DNA from: Lasiodiplodia sp. COLG20
Lineage: Eukaryota; Ascomycota; Dothideomycetes; Botryosphaeriales; Botryosphaeriaceae
Assembly: GCA_009801085.1 (NCBI GenBank)
Contig: VNWV01000005.1
Coordinates: 2,046,001-2,110,000 of the forward strand
DNA length: 64,000 nucleotides
Direction of reading: 5' to 3'
Under the pieces are notes generated by a model, which saw nothing but the letters and a program-made list of their open reading frames with translations, had not been told where the DNA came from and made no database searches. Of this stretch, positions 22,723-35,213 are shown one piece after another (within the stretch, counting starts at the first letter, position 1; each line of letters opens with the position of its first letter). The position numbers were made by a program, and so were the translations under genes.

Positions 22723-25339
22723 TCAGCGACCCATCAAGAACCTCATCTCCGCCATCTCTTCTCTCAGAAGGCGCAACTCTTCACCGAGGTTCTGAACATC
22801 CTTGCGCAGAGCGGCACAGCATTTCTTGCCGCACTCGCAGCCATTTTCGGCCTGTTGTTCTCCGTGAACAGCTTCACCAAGTCCCGAGATGCCCAATCCA
22901 CTCTTCCGTCCATTGCGCAGTTCAGGACTGCGCACCTTGTTGTTGCCGAGATCGCCCAACGCAGCTCGACTATTGCCAGACCTTCTGTGCTCCAGTGAGC
23001 TCCTACGTGGAAAATACTCTTGCAGATGGACTGGTCCTCCTGGTGACAGCGCGGCACCAGGTGACAAGGGCTGTCGAATCATTCTCTCCGCACTCTCATC
23101 GTCCTCTGATTCTTCTGCAGCGGAAGACGCCCCAGAATGCTGCCGAGCATGCTGATCCGACGTAGGCACAAACGTTATCTTTTCAAGCCGTCTGAGCCGA
23201 GTCTGTTGAGAAGGCAACCTATTGCCACGGGACCATACGTGTGAAGCCGGCGCTTCGTCATCTGAGGTGAGCCAAATGTCGTCGACGGGGCCTGCTGCCT
23301 TCGGTTTCGCGCGTTCGGGCTTTGTTTCTGACTCCTGCACGCTGTGTTCGACACAAAGCGAGCTCCGGGGCGTACTCCGTTGGTTCATGTAAGGTGCCAG
23401 CAACGCGAGTCCCGCTATTTTCTTTCCACCAGATTCTCCAAGGCGTCGGATGTCAGCGAGAATCTTGCTGTTGCTGGAAGAAGTTGAAGTAACATTGCGA
23501 CTCGACGAAACGTTAGCAAGTGGTCCAGGCATTCTCGCGGAAGTCCTTCGGCTTTTACGGGCGCGAGGGGTCTTGCTGGATGGTGTCTTTGCGACCCTAA
23601 TCTCCTGGGACGGATGAGCTCGCCGTGGAGAGCCGGATCGTTTGGTAGGAGACGGGAGTTTGCTTGGCGACTTGGCTTCATGAGCAAGGCTGCGCCGCAA
23701 AGCATTGAACAGATGTGCAGGGGACGACGGCCGCTTTACTGCAATCTCGTCCTCTATCTCAGGCTTCAGTTGAGGAATAAGGTTAAGGCGCGGAGGTGTC
23801 GTTTGGTGTGATGAAGAGCTTTGCCTAAATGTAGAACTGAGAATGCGTGGTCGTGGCCTCGGACGGGGACTGCGACGCTGCGGCGAGTTCTTCGGGGGTT
23901 GCTTGACGGGGGAGAAGAGATCCATGTAATTCATGGCATTGAGTTGGGGCCGCTGCTCTGCTGCTTCAACTGGGCGGTGGTATACCGTCCCACTGTCGTC
24001 TTCGAAGAATTCTTCGGACTCTTCTTCGGTGGCTGATTCAGGCTCTTCAGCGAGGGGAGCTGAAGTGACTGGAGCGTCTCCAGTCACATCGGCATCCTGC
24101 TGAGCACGGACTTTTGCCGGTTTCGAATGAGGCTTCAAACTTGGGCCTTTCATCCATTGAACATCGATGATTCGACTAGCTGCGGGGTCGACAGTCTGTT
24201 CGACTAGAAGAATCCCGACGGAATCGAAGACCAGGACCTTGCCATCTTCGCGGCCAACCGCCAGAGTGTTGGTAATGGCGCCGGTTTCAGCCCTATTGGC
24301 AGCGGCCCGAGCTAGCTGGCCCTGTTTCTGTCGTACAGAGAGAACCGACAGGCTGGTAGCTGGGCCCTTTGCATGCCACGTTCGAAGAATGTTCCCACCG
24401 CACTCGAAATCAACTAGCCGGCAACGGCCGTCAGCACCCACGCTGACAGCGCGCGACCTGTGTCCGGGCAAGAAGGCGGCCGAGGTAATGCTGACGGACT
24501 GGTCCCCGATCACGTTCTGATCGTCGCCCGTCTCAGCGCGTAGATTGGCAGTGACGCGATTGGTCACGGCGTGCAGGCCCTTGAAGCGACCGACTTCTCC
24601 GCCTGACCCACCACGGCCAGCTTTGCCCAAGATGCGCGTCGCATCGTAGGCTGCCAGCGTGCCGTCCTTGAAGGCGAGTAAGAAGACATTGGGGCGCTCG
24701 GGATGAAAGGCTGCAGCCTCAACGGCAGAGGAGGAGGCACGGGGTTGCAGCTGGAGGGCAGGGGTGCGCAACGTCAAGTTCTGCAGAAAAATGGTCGGGG
24801 GCTTCTCAGAGGCCGACAGCAACAAGTGCGAGGTGGATGAAGTAGCCAATACGGTGGGCGGGGAGGGATGGGTGTGTGAAGGCTCAAGCAGGGCGGCTTG
24901 GCGCAGCGAGTAGGACTGGACGGCGTTTTGGAGGGTTGTGGTGAAGAACAGGCTCTTGGAGTCGTTGGAGTACTCTAGCAGACGCACTTGGCCCTGGCAA
25001 GACAGCGTCAGCGACTATGGAGGCGGTCGCAGGGGAATCCCGGCGTAGTACATCGGTTCCCTTCAGCCTGTAGCTCCTGTTCATGCCGCGATTTGCGTCG
25101 TGTAACACAACGACCTGGTCGTCAGCGACGGCAAGCAGGCCGCTCCCATCCTTTGCTTCTTTGGCGGCAAGGATTCCGGCCGAAGCCGAGCTGAAGGCGT
25201 TGGTCAGGCCGCGATGGTCCCAGGACCAGACGTTGGTTTCGGTGGTGATAACGAGGTGGTGATCCTTAGGGAAGGCGAAGGCGTGGTGCGGCTCGACGGG
25301 CGCCGGGCGCGCATGTTGTGCGACTCGGATGGGCGGCAT
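22723..25339 (-). CDS. WD40-repeat protein with disordered middle and C-terminal coiled coil (NEDD1-like?)
   Basis: Two exons (25339-25052 and 24993-22723) with a 58-nt intron give 852 aa. The splice restores YRLKGTD-GQVRLLEYSNDSK across the join. The first 330 residues show beta-propeller strands (VWSWDHRG, VAAFHP-like AAAFHPERPNVFLLAF, GRCRLVDFECGG, GKVLVFDS). Residues about 350-800 are Ser/Pro/Arg-rich and look disordered, with many SP and TP sites suited to proline-directed kinases. The last 40 residues are a leucine-rich coiled coil (LGEELRLLREEMAEM). A propeller followed by a phosphorylatable linker and a terminal coil resembles NEDD1, the gamma-tubulin targeting factor; this match is by layout only. 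Confidence 0.75.
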
Positions 25340-26250
25340 GAGGGCGTGGTGGGCATGCGAGGGTGGGCGACGGCATGGGTGTTGATAAATTGCGGTGTTT
25401 GGCAAACAACCCAACACACGACTCAAGGCGTTGTCACAGTGAGGGGTGCAGGCGGTGAAGCCAACCGAGACCCACCAGACGTCATTCGCGTCATTCGCGC
25501 CTGCCTCCCCGCCACACTTCATCCAGACGACATCGCGCACCCATCTTCTGGCTTCGCAAATTGTCCGACGGCCACGCACGAATCCAAAGCGTGTCGGGTC
25601 GCCCGGAACAACATCACTCAAGCCAGCATAGCGTCTTATTTCTCACATTATCCTACGTCTTATCAAGTCGCCCCTCGCGTCCTGCTGTTCGATTGGATCG
25701 GCTGTTAGGCCTTCGGCACGCCGTTTCGCAGCGTCTTGCCGTTGCGTCTCCTGCATATGGGGTGGGGTCATGCATCAGATTAGGCGGATTGGCGCCATGC
25801 TCTTCTCCTTTGGGCAACTATTGGCCTCGCAGCCCCAAACCCTCAAAAACGGCCGGTACCTCAGTACCTCATCTTGAATGCGTTCATAACCATATGCCTG
25901 GTATTGAGGATTACCGTTTCGCTTGCGTGAAGTCTATTGTATGTACAGCCTAGCTACAGCAGGTCGCAAGCCGGCCTCTCAAGAAGAGACCTCATCCCAG
26001 CACCCCCGTCATCATCGGCCCATGTCCAATAGAGCGTGCATCTCTGCGCTACCATCCGGGGAAGAGGCCCTGATATCCTTCCCACTTCATTCTCATTGAG
26101 ATGCATGTAAGCAACATGCTGGTCGAATTCGTGTAGCCCTATGAACCGCCTTTGGGCCGAAGCACGTATTTCACACTATAAGAAGTCTGATCGCTCTGTG
26201 TCAAGTTGGCAATTTCTGCTTCCAAGTCTCCTTCCAAAGTGTCATTCATC
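25340..26250. other. Divergent promoter region
   Basis: This 911-bp region separates the WD40 gene (minus) and the P450 gene (plus). Nothing specific was recognised. Minus-strand frames extending upstream of 25339 are treated as leader sequence. Confidence 0.45.
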
Positions 26251-28220
26251 ATGATTCCTATCGTAAGCATCGCAGTATGGGCCGTTGTTTTCCTGCTCGC
26301 CTGGCGCGTCTCGCGCATTGGCAGACGACCGCCAGGATATCCCCCAGGACCACCGACTCTACCCATCGTGGGAAATCTCCACCAGGTAGATCCGCCCATC
26401 AATCTCCCGGTCCATAGCTAAAGGCACGCGGCAGATTCCATCGGAAGACCAACACGAGCAATTCACCAAATGGGCCAGGCAGTACGGTCCCATCTACTCC
26501 CTCATCATGGGCACCAAGACTCTGATTGTGCTCAACAACGATCAGACGGTGAAAGATCTGCTGGACAAACGCAGCGCCATCTACAGTGATCGCATGGAGA
26601 TGTATACTACCGGTCAGGTTGCCAGCGGCGGACTGAGAATGCTCGCGATGGTTGGTATTGTCTCACGCGATCTTGTGTTTCCGCACTAATTTCACTTCTC
26701 AGCACTACGGCCCTACTTGGCGAATGGTAAGCAACTATGCCCTTTCTCGTCATGCTCTCTAATTCGGGAGACAGATGCGGAAGATGAATCACTCTCTCCT
26801 CAACGTCAACGCAGCGAAGTCTTACGTGAGTTCTCCGCACCATGTACCACGACTCTTGGAGTGCTGACTCCAATGTAGGTACCCTACCAAGACCTTGAGA
26901 ACAAGCAAATGCTCGTCGACCTTTTAGAAACCCCCGACGCTCTACTGCAACACGTGCGTCGGTACTCTGCATCTTTGACAGCTAGCATTGTATTTGGGTA
27001 TGTGAGATTTTTTGCACTAGCCCTTTTGTTCTGTACATCCCCTCTCTTCTAACAATACGTCCACCCCTAGCTGGCGTGCGCCCTCCTACGGTGATGCCAG
27101 AGTCAACCAATTTTACGAAGCCTTCGACAAATTCGTAGCCCTCGCCCAGACCGCCGGTGCCGCCCTGTCCGACTTCTACCCCATCATACGCAAACTCCCT
27201 ATCTTCCTCCAACCGCGTCAAAACGAAGCTCGGCGACACCACGTCGAAGAGAAGGCGCTCTACCTGGCAAACTGGCTGGACGCAAAGCGGGCCGTCGCCG
27301 CTGGCACTGCCAACCCATGCTTCTGCGTCGACATGGCGCGCCGACAGGCCCGGCCCCTAGCAGATGATGGCGGCTTCTCTGACGACCTGGCGGCGTACAT
27401 CGCGGGCACTCTGTTCGAAGCCGGCTCCGATACGACTTCTTCCACCCTGTACGGCTTCGTGCAGGGCGTTTTGCTCTACCCTGACGCGCAGCGCAAGGTG
27501 CAAGCCGAGCTCGACGCTGTCATCGGACCGGACAGGATGCCCGATATAGACGACGTGCCGCAGCTGCCATACGTGATAGCGTGCGTCAAGGAGACCATGC
27601 GCTGGATGCCGACCGCCGCGCTGGGCGCCGCACCTCACGCCGTGATGCAAGATGACGAGTACCTAGGCTTCCACATCCCCAAGGGTGCCGGTGTGATGAT
27701 GAATATTTGGGCGATCCACCGGGACGAGAAGCGGTACCCGCGGCCTGAAGAGTTCTGGCCGGATAGGTATGAGGGCGACATTGTGGGTATTGCGGATAGC
27801 GCGAGTCTGTCCGATGTCAGTAAGAGGGATCAGTTTGGATTTGGAGCTGGCAGGAGGATCTGTCAGGGTGAGAGTTCTCCGTCCTCATTCAAAGTGACAT
27901 CTGGCAAGGAGTGCTGACGAAATCTAGGCATGCATGTTGCTGAACGAAGTCTCCTTCTGGGTATCGCCAGGCTGATGTGGGGGTTCAACGTCACTCCAGT
28001 CATTGATGGAGCTACGGGTAAGCCCAAACTTCCTAAGCAAGACAGGCTCGTCGGTGGTCTCGTCGTGTTGCCAGAGAAGTATGAAGCATGCATCACGCCG
28101 CGCTCAGAACGTCATGCGGAAATTATGAGAGCTGCCTGGGCCGAGTCGAAGAAAGTGTTGAACGAAAAGACAGGGCAATGGAGCAGGATCCCGGAGGGCA
28201 TGGCTTTACCGAAGCTATAA
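26251..28220 (+). CDS. Cytochrome P450 monooxygenase (microsomal)
   Basis: Seven exons (26251-26385, 26435-26650, 26703-26726, 26775-26825, 26879-26997, 27071-27867, 27928-28220) give 544 aa. The N-terminus is a membrane anchor (VSIAVWAVVFLLAWRV) followed by the proline hinge PPGYPPGPPTLPIVGN. The I-helix AGSDTTSS, the K-helix KETMR, RPEEFWPDRY and the heme loop FGFGAGRRICQG are all present, so the enzyme should be functional. Exon 3 is only 24 nt. It belongs to the general group of fungal P450s with sterigmatocystin or aromatic-ring oxidising members, but no substrate can be read from sequence. The neighbours (WD40 protein, rhodanese) do not form a recognisable biosynthetic cluster. Confidence 0.93.
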
Positions 28221-28469
28221 GCTATCGGCGACAGGCCTAATACTGTTGAGAATATGCTGGGCTATTCGATTCAACAACACTTGTCGGAAACCAGATAGAT
28301 GATCGTGAAGAAGAGGTTTGGGATTCTCTACACAAATTGAGTTCGATTGTCGAGCGCAGGAATAGTGGTTGGGTATCATACACAGTCATTTTATTTCACT
28401 TTTCGGAGGCCACTCTTACATAGAATCCCTATTCACAACTTATCCAAACACATAAGAAGTGCCCCACTC

Positions 28470-29624
28470 TCACACCTTGACAATCAACCCCTCATCCGGC
28501 TTGACCCTCTGAGCCCATTCGGTCCAGCTACCGTCATACACTTGGCGCGTGTCATCGGGAAAACCAGCCTCGGCTAATGCGGCGTCAATCACAGCTGCAG
28601 TAACGCCAGTGCCGCAACTGCTGATGATGGGCTTTGAGGGGTCGATGCCCTTGGCTTCGAGAACCTTTTTCAGTTCGGCAGCAGGAAGGAACTTCTTGGT
28701 CTTCGGATCCAGCAGCTCGGGCACAGGAACGGATGTAGAGGAAGGAATGTGGCCGGATGAGAGTCCTGTTCTCGTGTTAGCTTGAGGGTTTAACCGGCGC
28801 AAAAAGAGGAGAAATGCTCAGGTATCGTCTGCAATCCGAAATGGGATACAATAACCACCTAGCTCATACACGCCAGACTGTAAGCACTTACCGGGTCTTG
28901 GTTCCGGCTCCTTACCCTCCCAGCGACCCTTGCTCCTAGCATCGAGAATCTGAATGTCTGCCTTGCCCGACTCTCCCTGTCGCTTAGCGATTTCCTTGAC
29001 GTGTTCGAAGTCGACGACCTTGGACCGATCGAGCTCGGGCACGGGATAGTCGACAGGTTCAAGCTTTTCCGGCTCGCCCCATTCAGTGGTATAGCCCCCC
29101 TCGACCCACTGCTTGAAATTGTTCAGGATATGGACGTTCTGGTGGCCGAAGACCTTGAGAGTCCAGGCAACACGCGGTGCGCTGAAGATTCCCTGCTCCT
29201 TGCTGTCGTACACGACAACGCTATCGTCTCGGCGAATGCCCAGCTGACCCATGGCCTTTGCAAAGTCTTCGCTGCTGGGCAGCATGTGCGGGTAGGGGCT
29301 CTGCTGATCCTTGACGGCATCCAAGTCGAAGAAACGGGCCTTGGGAATGCGGCAAGCCTTGAAGGTCTGCCATCCAGTGCGCTTCTCAGGATCGTTGGGC
29401 AAGAACCAGGTGCCACAGAGAGGAATCACGCGCGGGGCGGTCGACAGGCGCGATCCGACATTCTTCTGGAGCGCGTCGCTGAGCTCGGCCGGGGTGACGA
29501 GGTAGGAGGTCAACGTGTACGAGGAGCTCATGGCGCGACGCTGGAAGGTGGCTGCAGCGAGCGGAGAGGTGGCGGGGTGGAAAGAGGACCGGAACAACGG
29601 TCGGAGCATTGCTGGTCTAGCCAT
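28470..29624 (-). CDS. Mitochondrial two-domain sulfurtransferase (rhodanese / mercaptopyruvate sulfurtransferase-like)
   Basis: Two exons (29624-28892 and 28765-28470) around a 126-nt intron give 342 aa. The first about 35 residues are Arg/Ser/Ala-rich without acids (MARPAMLRPLFRSSFHP), a likely mitochondrial presequence. The N-terminal rhodanese domain is inactive in type. The second holds the active-site loop SSCGTGVTA, whose CGTGVT sequence is nearer mercaptopyruvate sulfurtransferase and Tum1 than classical rhodanese. It probably moves sulfur to acceptors such as cyanide, thioredoxin or the tRNA-thiolation pathway. It is divergent from APC11. Confidence 0.92.
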
Positions 29625-30007
29625 TGGTGGCAATCAGCGTTGGGCTGGTGGAGATGGAAGAGTGGGCGGGAACGAGAAGCTCGCGATAGGCGACGGAGCT
29701 CTGGCGCGTGGAAGTGAGGGGGTGATGGCACCATCCATGCCTCCCTCGGTTGCCGATCCGCGAACGTGAATGAGAAGACTTACCGGCTGGGGCTGGGGAG
29801 TGAAAATGGGACGATTGGCGCTTTTTCACTCCCCAGATGGCCGACTTTGCTGTGATTGCTGCTGCCGATTGCGTTATGACAAGCTCCGACGACGCGCCCG
29901 GAGCTGCCTTCACCGCCTTCGTCGCCCCGACACGACAGCTCCCCGCGTCTCTTGTTTACCAAAGCGCCGCCTCGCCCCTCGCCTCCCCACCTCGCACGTC
30001 CCTCAAG
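29625..30007. other. Divergent promoter region
   Basis: This 383-bp region lies between the rhodanese and APC11 genes. An open frame in phase runs from 29837 into APC11, but the conserved family start is the ATG at 30008. Confidence 0.45.
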
Positions 30008-30445
30008 ATGAAGGTCAGGATCAAGCAATGGAACGCCGTCGCCGCCTGGCGCTGGGACATGCCCGACGACGACCTGTGCGGCATCTGCCGGAGTCCCTAC
30101 GACAGCACCTGTTCCAAATGCAAGTTCCCTGGCGACGGCTGTCCGCTCCGTGAGTCACCCACTTTCCCGCATGACAAGGCCCCGTCTCATTGACCATTCG
30201 CAGTCATGGGCCAGTGTAACCACTCTTTCCACATGGTACGAGACCCTGAAACAGGTTGCCGCGCCCGACTCTAATCCGCGAGCAGCACTGCATCGAAGAC
30301 TGGCTCAAGCAGGAGGCTTCACAAGATAAATGCCCCATGTGCCGCCAGCGTAAGCAGTCTCTTCCAGCTTTGGCCCGGCATTTTGCTAACCTCGCCTACA
30401 GCTTTCACCGTCAAGGACGCCAACACGTCCATGACCGAGGCATGA
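30008..30445 (+). CDS. apc11: Anaphase-promoting complex RING subunit APC11
   Basis: Four small exons (30008-30149, 30204-30235, 30286-30349, 30402-30445) splice to 93 aa. The start MKVRIKQWNAVAAWRWD is diagnostic of APC11. Zinc ligands follow in order: CGIC, CSKC, C in GDGCPL, CNHSFHMHC and CPMC, making a RING-H2 domain. The protein is the catalytic RING of the APC/C ubiquitin ligase and works in the nucleus with APC2 and an E2 to destroy securin and cyclins. The second exon is 32 nt. Open-frame calling alone misses this gene because no exon is long. Confidence 0.95.
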
Positions 30446-30871
30446 TTTGGATTTCATTTGGTCTTTGCCTGGAGTTCGGGGTGGCGCATTTGGAGAAGGA
30501 TATGGATATACCCTGGGTCACCGGTCTTAAGGCTCGCGAGTACAATCTTAATCAGATCAGCCTGTTCCATCTCATGATTCGTCCTCTTTTCTCGCACCGC
30601 CCCGCTCTCTTGCTCCCAGGCAGCACATAACAGTGTCGAAACCCCCCAACACTCGAGCCTTGCCAAACAATTTCTCTTTTGTTTTGCGCAAATGCCTTCA
30701 GATGCCCCAGAGCCTCATAATCTTCACCGTCTCCCGCATGCAGTCAGACCTCGTTTTGTCCAATCGGAATCATCCCATCACGTGTATGGCAGGGATCAAC
30801 AATCGATAAAGCTGCAGGGCCCATCGAGCTCTACCCCAAGCTCCCCGTCCCAACGACGACGCGGACACAAC
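30446..30871. other. Intergenic region
   Basis: This 426-bp region holds the APC11 3' UTR and the probable promoter and leader of the next gene. The frame of the next gene is open from 30692, so a longer start is possible. Confidence 0.4.
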
Positions 30872-31891
30872 ATGTCCGCCAACTCCCCACGACAACCCCA
30901 TGAAGCCGCTTCATCGCCAGTCAGCGGCCTCGCCGCCGCAACGGCTTCTCCGGCCGTCGACGGCCGCGCCGCCCCGGAACTCCCGCCGGTAGCCCGCGAC
31001 GACCACATCGATGCCACGGCACAACCGCCCTATGTGCACGAGAACGCTGCCGGCGACGCCGAGGCGTTTTCCTACCCGCCCCTTGACGACCCGTCGCACC
31101 CGCTGCTCCCGCCGGCCAACTTCTCGCCCTTTTTCACGCTCGTCGAGGACGCCGTCACCGGCGAGCACCACCACCCGGCCGTGCACTACGTCTTCTCCGA
31201 CGACGACCCGGAACTGCACACGGCCGTCTTCATGCGCGCCCTTGGCGACACGACCGCCACGACCGCTCCGCCCTCGCCCCCCGCCACCAGACACCACCCG
31301 CACCACCAGTACCACCTCCTCGACCATCAAGAGCCTCACGAGGCTGGCCGTCACGGCGGAGCAGCAGCAGCAGCTCACCACCTCCCTCCACCCGCGACGG
31401 GCGTCAAGGAGCGCTACGTTGTTCTCGACCTGACGGCCGACGGGCAGGCCGTGGCGGGTGCGACGAGCCTGAGCCGCGAGTGGCAAGTCGTCGGCGCTTC
31501 GATCGCGCCCGCGCCCTCCTTTGCCGAAGACAACGACAACGACGCCGCTGATGGCTTCTGCGGCAGCGGCGCGTTGATGTTGCGGGTGGAAGGGACTGAT
31601 ATGGGCGGCAACAACAGTAGTAACAGGGGCATAGCATCAACAGGGGTGCAGCAGGAGGAAGAAGCTGTCATTGCTGCAGGTCTGGGCGAGGCTAGAAGGG
31701 CTGCCGGTGATGATCTGGTGGGTGGGTTGGAAGAGCTGCTACGGCGGTTCGATGGCGGGATCGACGTTCTGAGCAAAGTCGTCGGGCCTGATGTGGAAGT
31801 CCTGGTGCAGCAGCAGCAGGGTGGTGGTGGTGGTGGCGAGGTACCACCGCCGTTGACAGCCACCGCTGATGTGGAAGAGGCTGCCGCTTAA
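30872..31891 (+). CDS. Hypothetical fungal protein with a conserved central block
   Basis: Single exon, 339 aa from the ATG at 30872 (MSANSPRQPHE); the ATG at 30692 would give 399 aa. A motif-like block, FSPFFTLVEDAVTG then HYVFSDDDPELHTAV, at residues about 85-120 looks conserved. The rest is low-complexity: His/Pro-rich, a Gln run and a Gly run near the C-terminus, and acidic patches. A second ordered stretch, RYVVLDLTADGQAV then SREWQVV, is at residues about 180-210. There is no signal peptide or membrane helix. The function is unknown. The high GC produces several false frames on both strands. Confidence 0.6.
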   Translation: MSANSPRQPHEAASSPVSGLAAATASPAVDGRAAPELPPVARDDHIDATAQPPYVHENAAGDAEAFSYPPLDDPSHPLLPPANFSPFFTLVEDAVTGEHHHPAVHYVFSDDDPELHTAVFMRALGDTTATTAPPSPPATRHHPHHQYHLLDHQEPHEAGRHGGAAAAAHHLPPPATGVKERYVVLDLTADGQAVAGATSLSREWQVVGASIAPAPSFAEDNDNDAADGFCGSGALMLRVEGTDMGGNNSSNRGIASTGVQQEEEAVIAAGLGEARRAAGDDLVGGLEELLRRFDGGIDVLSKVVGPDVEVLVQQQQGGGGGGEVPPPLTATADVEEAAA

Positions 31892-32678
31892 CCTTCTCTT
31901 TCACCTTGAACGTTTCTGCAATGACGATAATGGCGATGATGCGAACTTTTTAGGGATTGGGCATTACTGCATAATGGGAGGGTATCTGGTCTGCTTTCGG
32001 AGTTTTGTGTATAGAGGAGGCTTTCGGTTCGGCGTTTCTATACCTTGGAGGAAGCTTAGGGATGGAGTATACAGGGGGTGCTTCAGAAGCAAGAAGCATG
32101 GTTCCAAAGACAGCATAGTGGTCACGAAAGATTGAAGCCTTTTCGCACCATCTCGCAAGAGAAGCTACACTCTACATATGTAGATAGTTGAGTTCAACAT
32201 TTAGATGATCGTGTTTAATTTCAAAGCTTACGTCTTAGTTCAAACACACACAAACACGGAGAATCTAGTGTCGCGCTGAACATGTCTGCGGACGGTAATA
32301 TCTTTGCGACCCGTTTGGGCGAGGTATGGAAGATAGGTTCGACTTGGGATGTCACTATGAAACAATACGTTGTGCTAGCCCACTGGTACTACCGATAAAC
32401 TTATCTCTCTGCTCGAGTCCTGTGAGAATTACCAATACAGTAGCTAGGAACAGTACAAGGAGTAGAGAAGGACCGCACAGCAATACGAGGCTTCGCCTGG
32501 AATTTTAGGGATAAGCAGAAGAAAGAAAGTCCGCCGAGATAGCTGTCCCAGAGGATTACAGTGACCTTGGTCCTCGTGAGATTAGAAATAGCCTCTTGCA
32601 ACCAGAAGTCTTTTGCGGCCATCATCCCATTCGGCATAAGCACACACGTCGACGCACGGGGTCTGAAGAGAAAAGCCA
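31892..32678. other. Convergent 3' region, nothing recognised
   Basis: This 787-bp AT-richer DNA lies between two convergent genes. Short frames here have no support. A faint resemblance to the inverted-repeat family near 32178-32220 is too weak to call. Confidence 0.45.
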
Positions 32679-34512
32679 CTAGTGGCCTACTGCTTTGAAC
32701 CATTTCTTACCAGCGATGTAGTAGCCGGAGAAGAAATCCTCAAAGTCGAGGTCATCGCGGGTGGTTTCGAAGACTTGTAGTTCCATCTTGGAAAAGTGAC
32801 GGAAAAAGGTTCCGAGAGTCACATACAGCTCACAATAAGCCAGACTACGCGGGGTCAGTAAGATGGAGAAGTATTCAGCGAAGTGCAGGTTCTTACGGCA
32901 TGCCGACACACTGACGCGATCCTTTTCCAAAGGGCACCATGTAGTGATCAAGGCGGCGGGCGTCCTCTGGATTAAGCCAGCGCGACGGATCGAACTTCAT
33001 CGGATCAGGGAACGCGTCTTCGTTACGGTGCATGAGCCATGAACTCATTCCGACAATTGTCTACAATAGTTTAGAGCCTGCTTCTAGAAATGATCGGATC
33101 ACTTACGCCTTCTGGAACGTAGAAATTGTTGAAAGTAGCACCTCCTTTTGGAGTGACGCGCGGAAGACGACCGGGAACACCAAAGGAGAGTCTGAACATG
33201 GTCAACTAAAGATCCCAGCTCTAGGTAGAGATTGCAAACCTCAGTCCTTCTTTGATCACCGCAGTCTGACCTGTCAGCAAATGCCGATGAGTGAAAGATG
33301 ATGGAGTTCTCACCAGGTAGGGAAGTTTCTCAAGGGCGCTAAAGTCCAAATTCTGGCTGGCGTCAGGAAAGGCGGCAATCAGTTCATCCTTGAGGTGAGC
33401 GTAGATGCCCCTGTTGGCTAGAGTATGGTAGCATGCTGTGCTCATCGCATTTCCGGTGGTGTCGGCAGCCGCAGCGAGGAAGCTATAGCACTCATCCTTC
33501 AACTGCCACGATGTAGGAACAGGCCATCCGTCGTTGTTCTCCGGGCTTAGCAGTTCGGAAAAGATGGTTGGGCGAGCATTATTCAGCTTGCCGGCGGCCA
33601 TGCGGGCTTTGACTTCTTCAACCTGCTCAACGCAATTCTAGTCCAGGCCATCAGCGCATTCAGATAGAAGGAATATACTTGCTCTAGCTCTTACCGTCTG
33701 CATTTTCGTCACGTGCCCAAGAGGCTCGCTGAGCCAAGGTGCAAGCCATGGAGGTGTCTTGAGTGCAAGACGCTGCAAAGAGGGAAACTGCTGAAATACC
33801 CACATGGCGGGGCCCACACCGCGAACCAGGGCAAAGAAATGTGCTCCCAAGTCAGAACTGTCCAGGAGTTTGTAGCACTTGTCAAATGCATAATCGGTGA
33901 TTACATCGACAGAGACACTGCGGAAGGCGTGATGGAGGTCAACAGGCTTCTTTTCGACGATGCCGGCTTCCATACGGCCGATCAACTTTCGAGCCTTGTC
34001 CTGGACGACATTTTCAAGCTGCAGCACCATTTTGCGGGAGAACATGGGATTGATCATGGCGCGTTTGTGCTTGTGGACATCGTTGCTTGGGGTACCGAAG
34101 GTGCTGTGGGGAACGCAGAGAGCTCCGTAGAATATGGGGCTCTTCCAGAAGCGAGTACCGATGTAGTAGATCTTATCATAGTTATCCGGATCACTGAGAT
34201 GGATCTCATCCGGAGTAATGCGGACAACGGGACCTGGAGCCAGCGGTCACATGGTCAGGACGGTTACAAAAGCGTGTGAAAGACATGACGTTGGTTACCA
34301 TATTTCTCATGGAGCTCGGCAATCTTCAGAAAATAGCGGCCATTGTAGTATGATTGGTAGAGAGTGGTGACAGCAGGAAGGAAAGGGCCAGGGATCTTTG
34401 CCAGCGGGTGGAAGAAGCGGCGGTAAACCGCGATACCAATTGCATAGCTGAGCAGTGCAATGGCGGCGGCATACAAGGTGGCCTGCGGGTCGAGATCAGG
34501 GAGAAGAGCCAT
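32679..34512 (-). CDS. Cytochrome P450 monooxygenase (trichodiene oxygenase-like)
   Basis: Seven exons (34512-34299, 34233-33695, 33637-33314, 33265-33240, 33191-33107, 33060-32897, 32844-32679) give 505 aa, with exon 4 only 26 nt. The N-terminus has a hydrophobic anchor ([18 protein letters not shown]) and hinge [15 protein letters not shown]. The I-helix [10 protein letters not shown], the K-helix KEGLR and the heme loop [12 protein letters not shown] are intact. The IPGPF start and the [12 protein letters not shown] block are typical of the large fungal group that includes trichodiene oxygenase and benzoate hydroxylase-like P450s of secondary metabolism. It is divergent from a LaeA-like methyltransferase across 701 bp. 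The substrate is unknown. Confidence 0.92.
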
Positions 34513-35213
34513 GGAATCGGTTGGCGGAGGGCTGGACGTGAATGTGTGATTCTCAATTTCCTTCAACTCCCCATAAACGAGCAAAAAACGGGGTCACGCT
34601 AGTCTTCGGTTGCAATGCCCGTCTGCAGAGAATGTGCAGCTTCCAAGCGGCACAGCTGCATCTTCCACGAGCGGCAGCAACAAGTCACGGCCGCGACTAC
34701 CTTGTCGAGCCAATCGCCCGGCCTGGCATGCACGCGATCGGCGCGGCCGAGGCGAGCCGGGTAGTCGAATTAGCGAGCCCACCATTCGCTGGCCCTAGGG
34801 GAATTTGGTGCGGGGAAGTGGTTTCGCAGACGTTTGGGTTGTAGTCACCCGTTTGGCGCAGCCATCGGTCCTGCATCCCCAAGCCTCGCCATTGCACGAC
34901 ATGCCAGCTTGAGACCTGCAGCGCTCCTCTGAGATCCAGTTCCTTGCGCCACGCGCTAACATGCCGTTCTCTCGCCGAGAATGCACGTAAGCGGCAGACT
35001 GCGTCTCACTTGTAACCTCTACTATTGGTCCTCTCGCCATCCAGTCTCTGATCGCCCGTTTTCACTTTCGAGTCGCACCGCATGAGCGCCGCAGAAGCAC
35101 ATGGCATATAACCGCTGCATTCCCAACTCGCGCCGCGTCGACTCCGCAGGGCTCACTCCCACCGACGCTTCGTCACGCGATCACCAATTTAAACAAGCTT
35201 TCTTGTCGCCAGG
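34513..35213. other. Divergent promoter, P450 / methyltransferase
   Basis: This 701-bp GC-moderate region contains no coding frame with support. It may co-regulate the two flanking genes, but no palindromic operator was identified. Confidence 0.4.

Noticed and set aside
32178..32220. Possible eighth inverted-repeat copy (TAGTTGAGTTCAACATT)
   Set aside because: Only short blocks agree, there is no GTCCGGACG core and no outer repeat.
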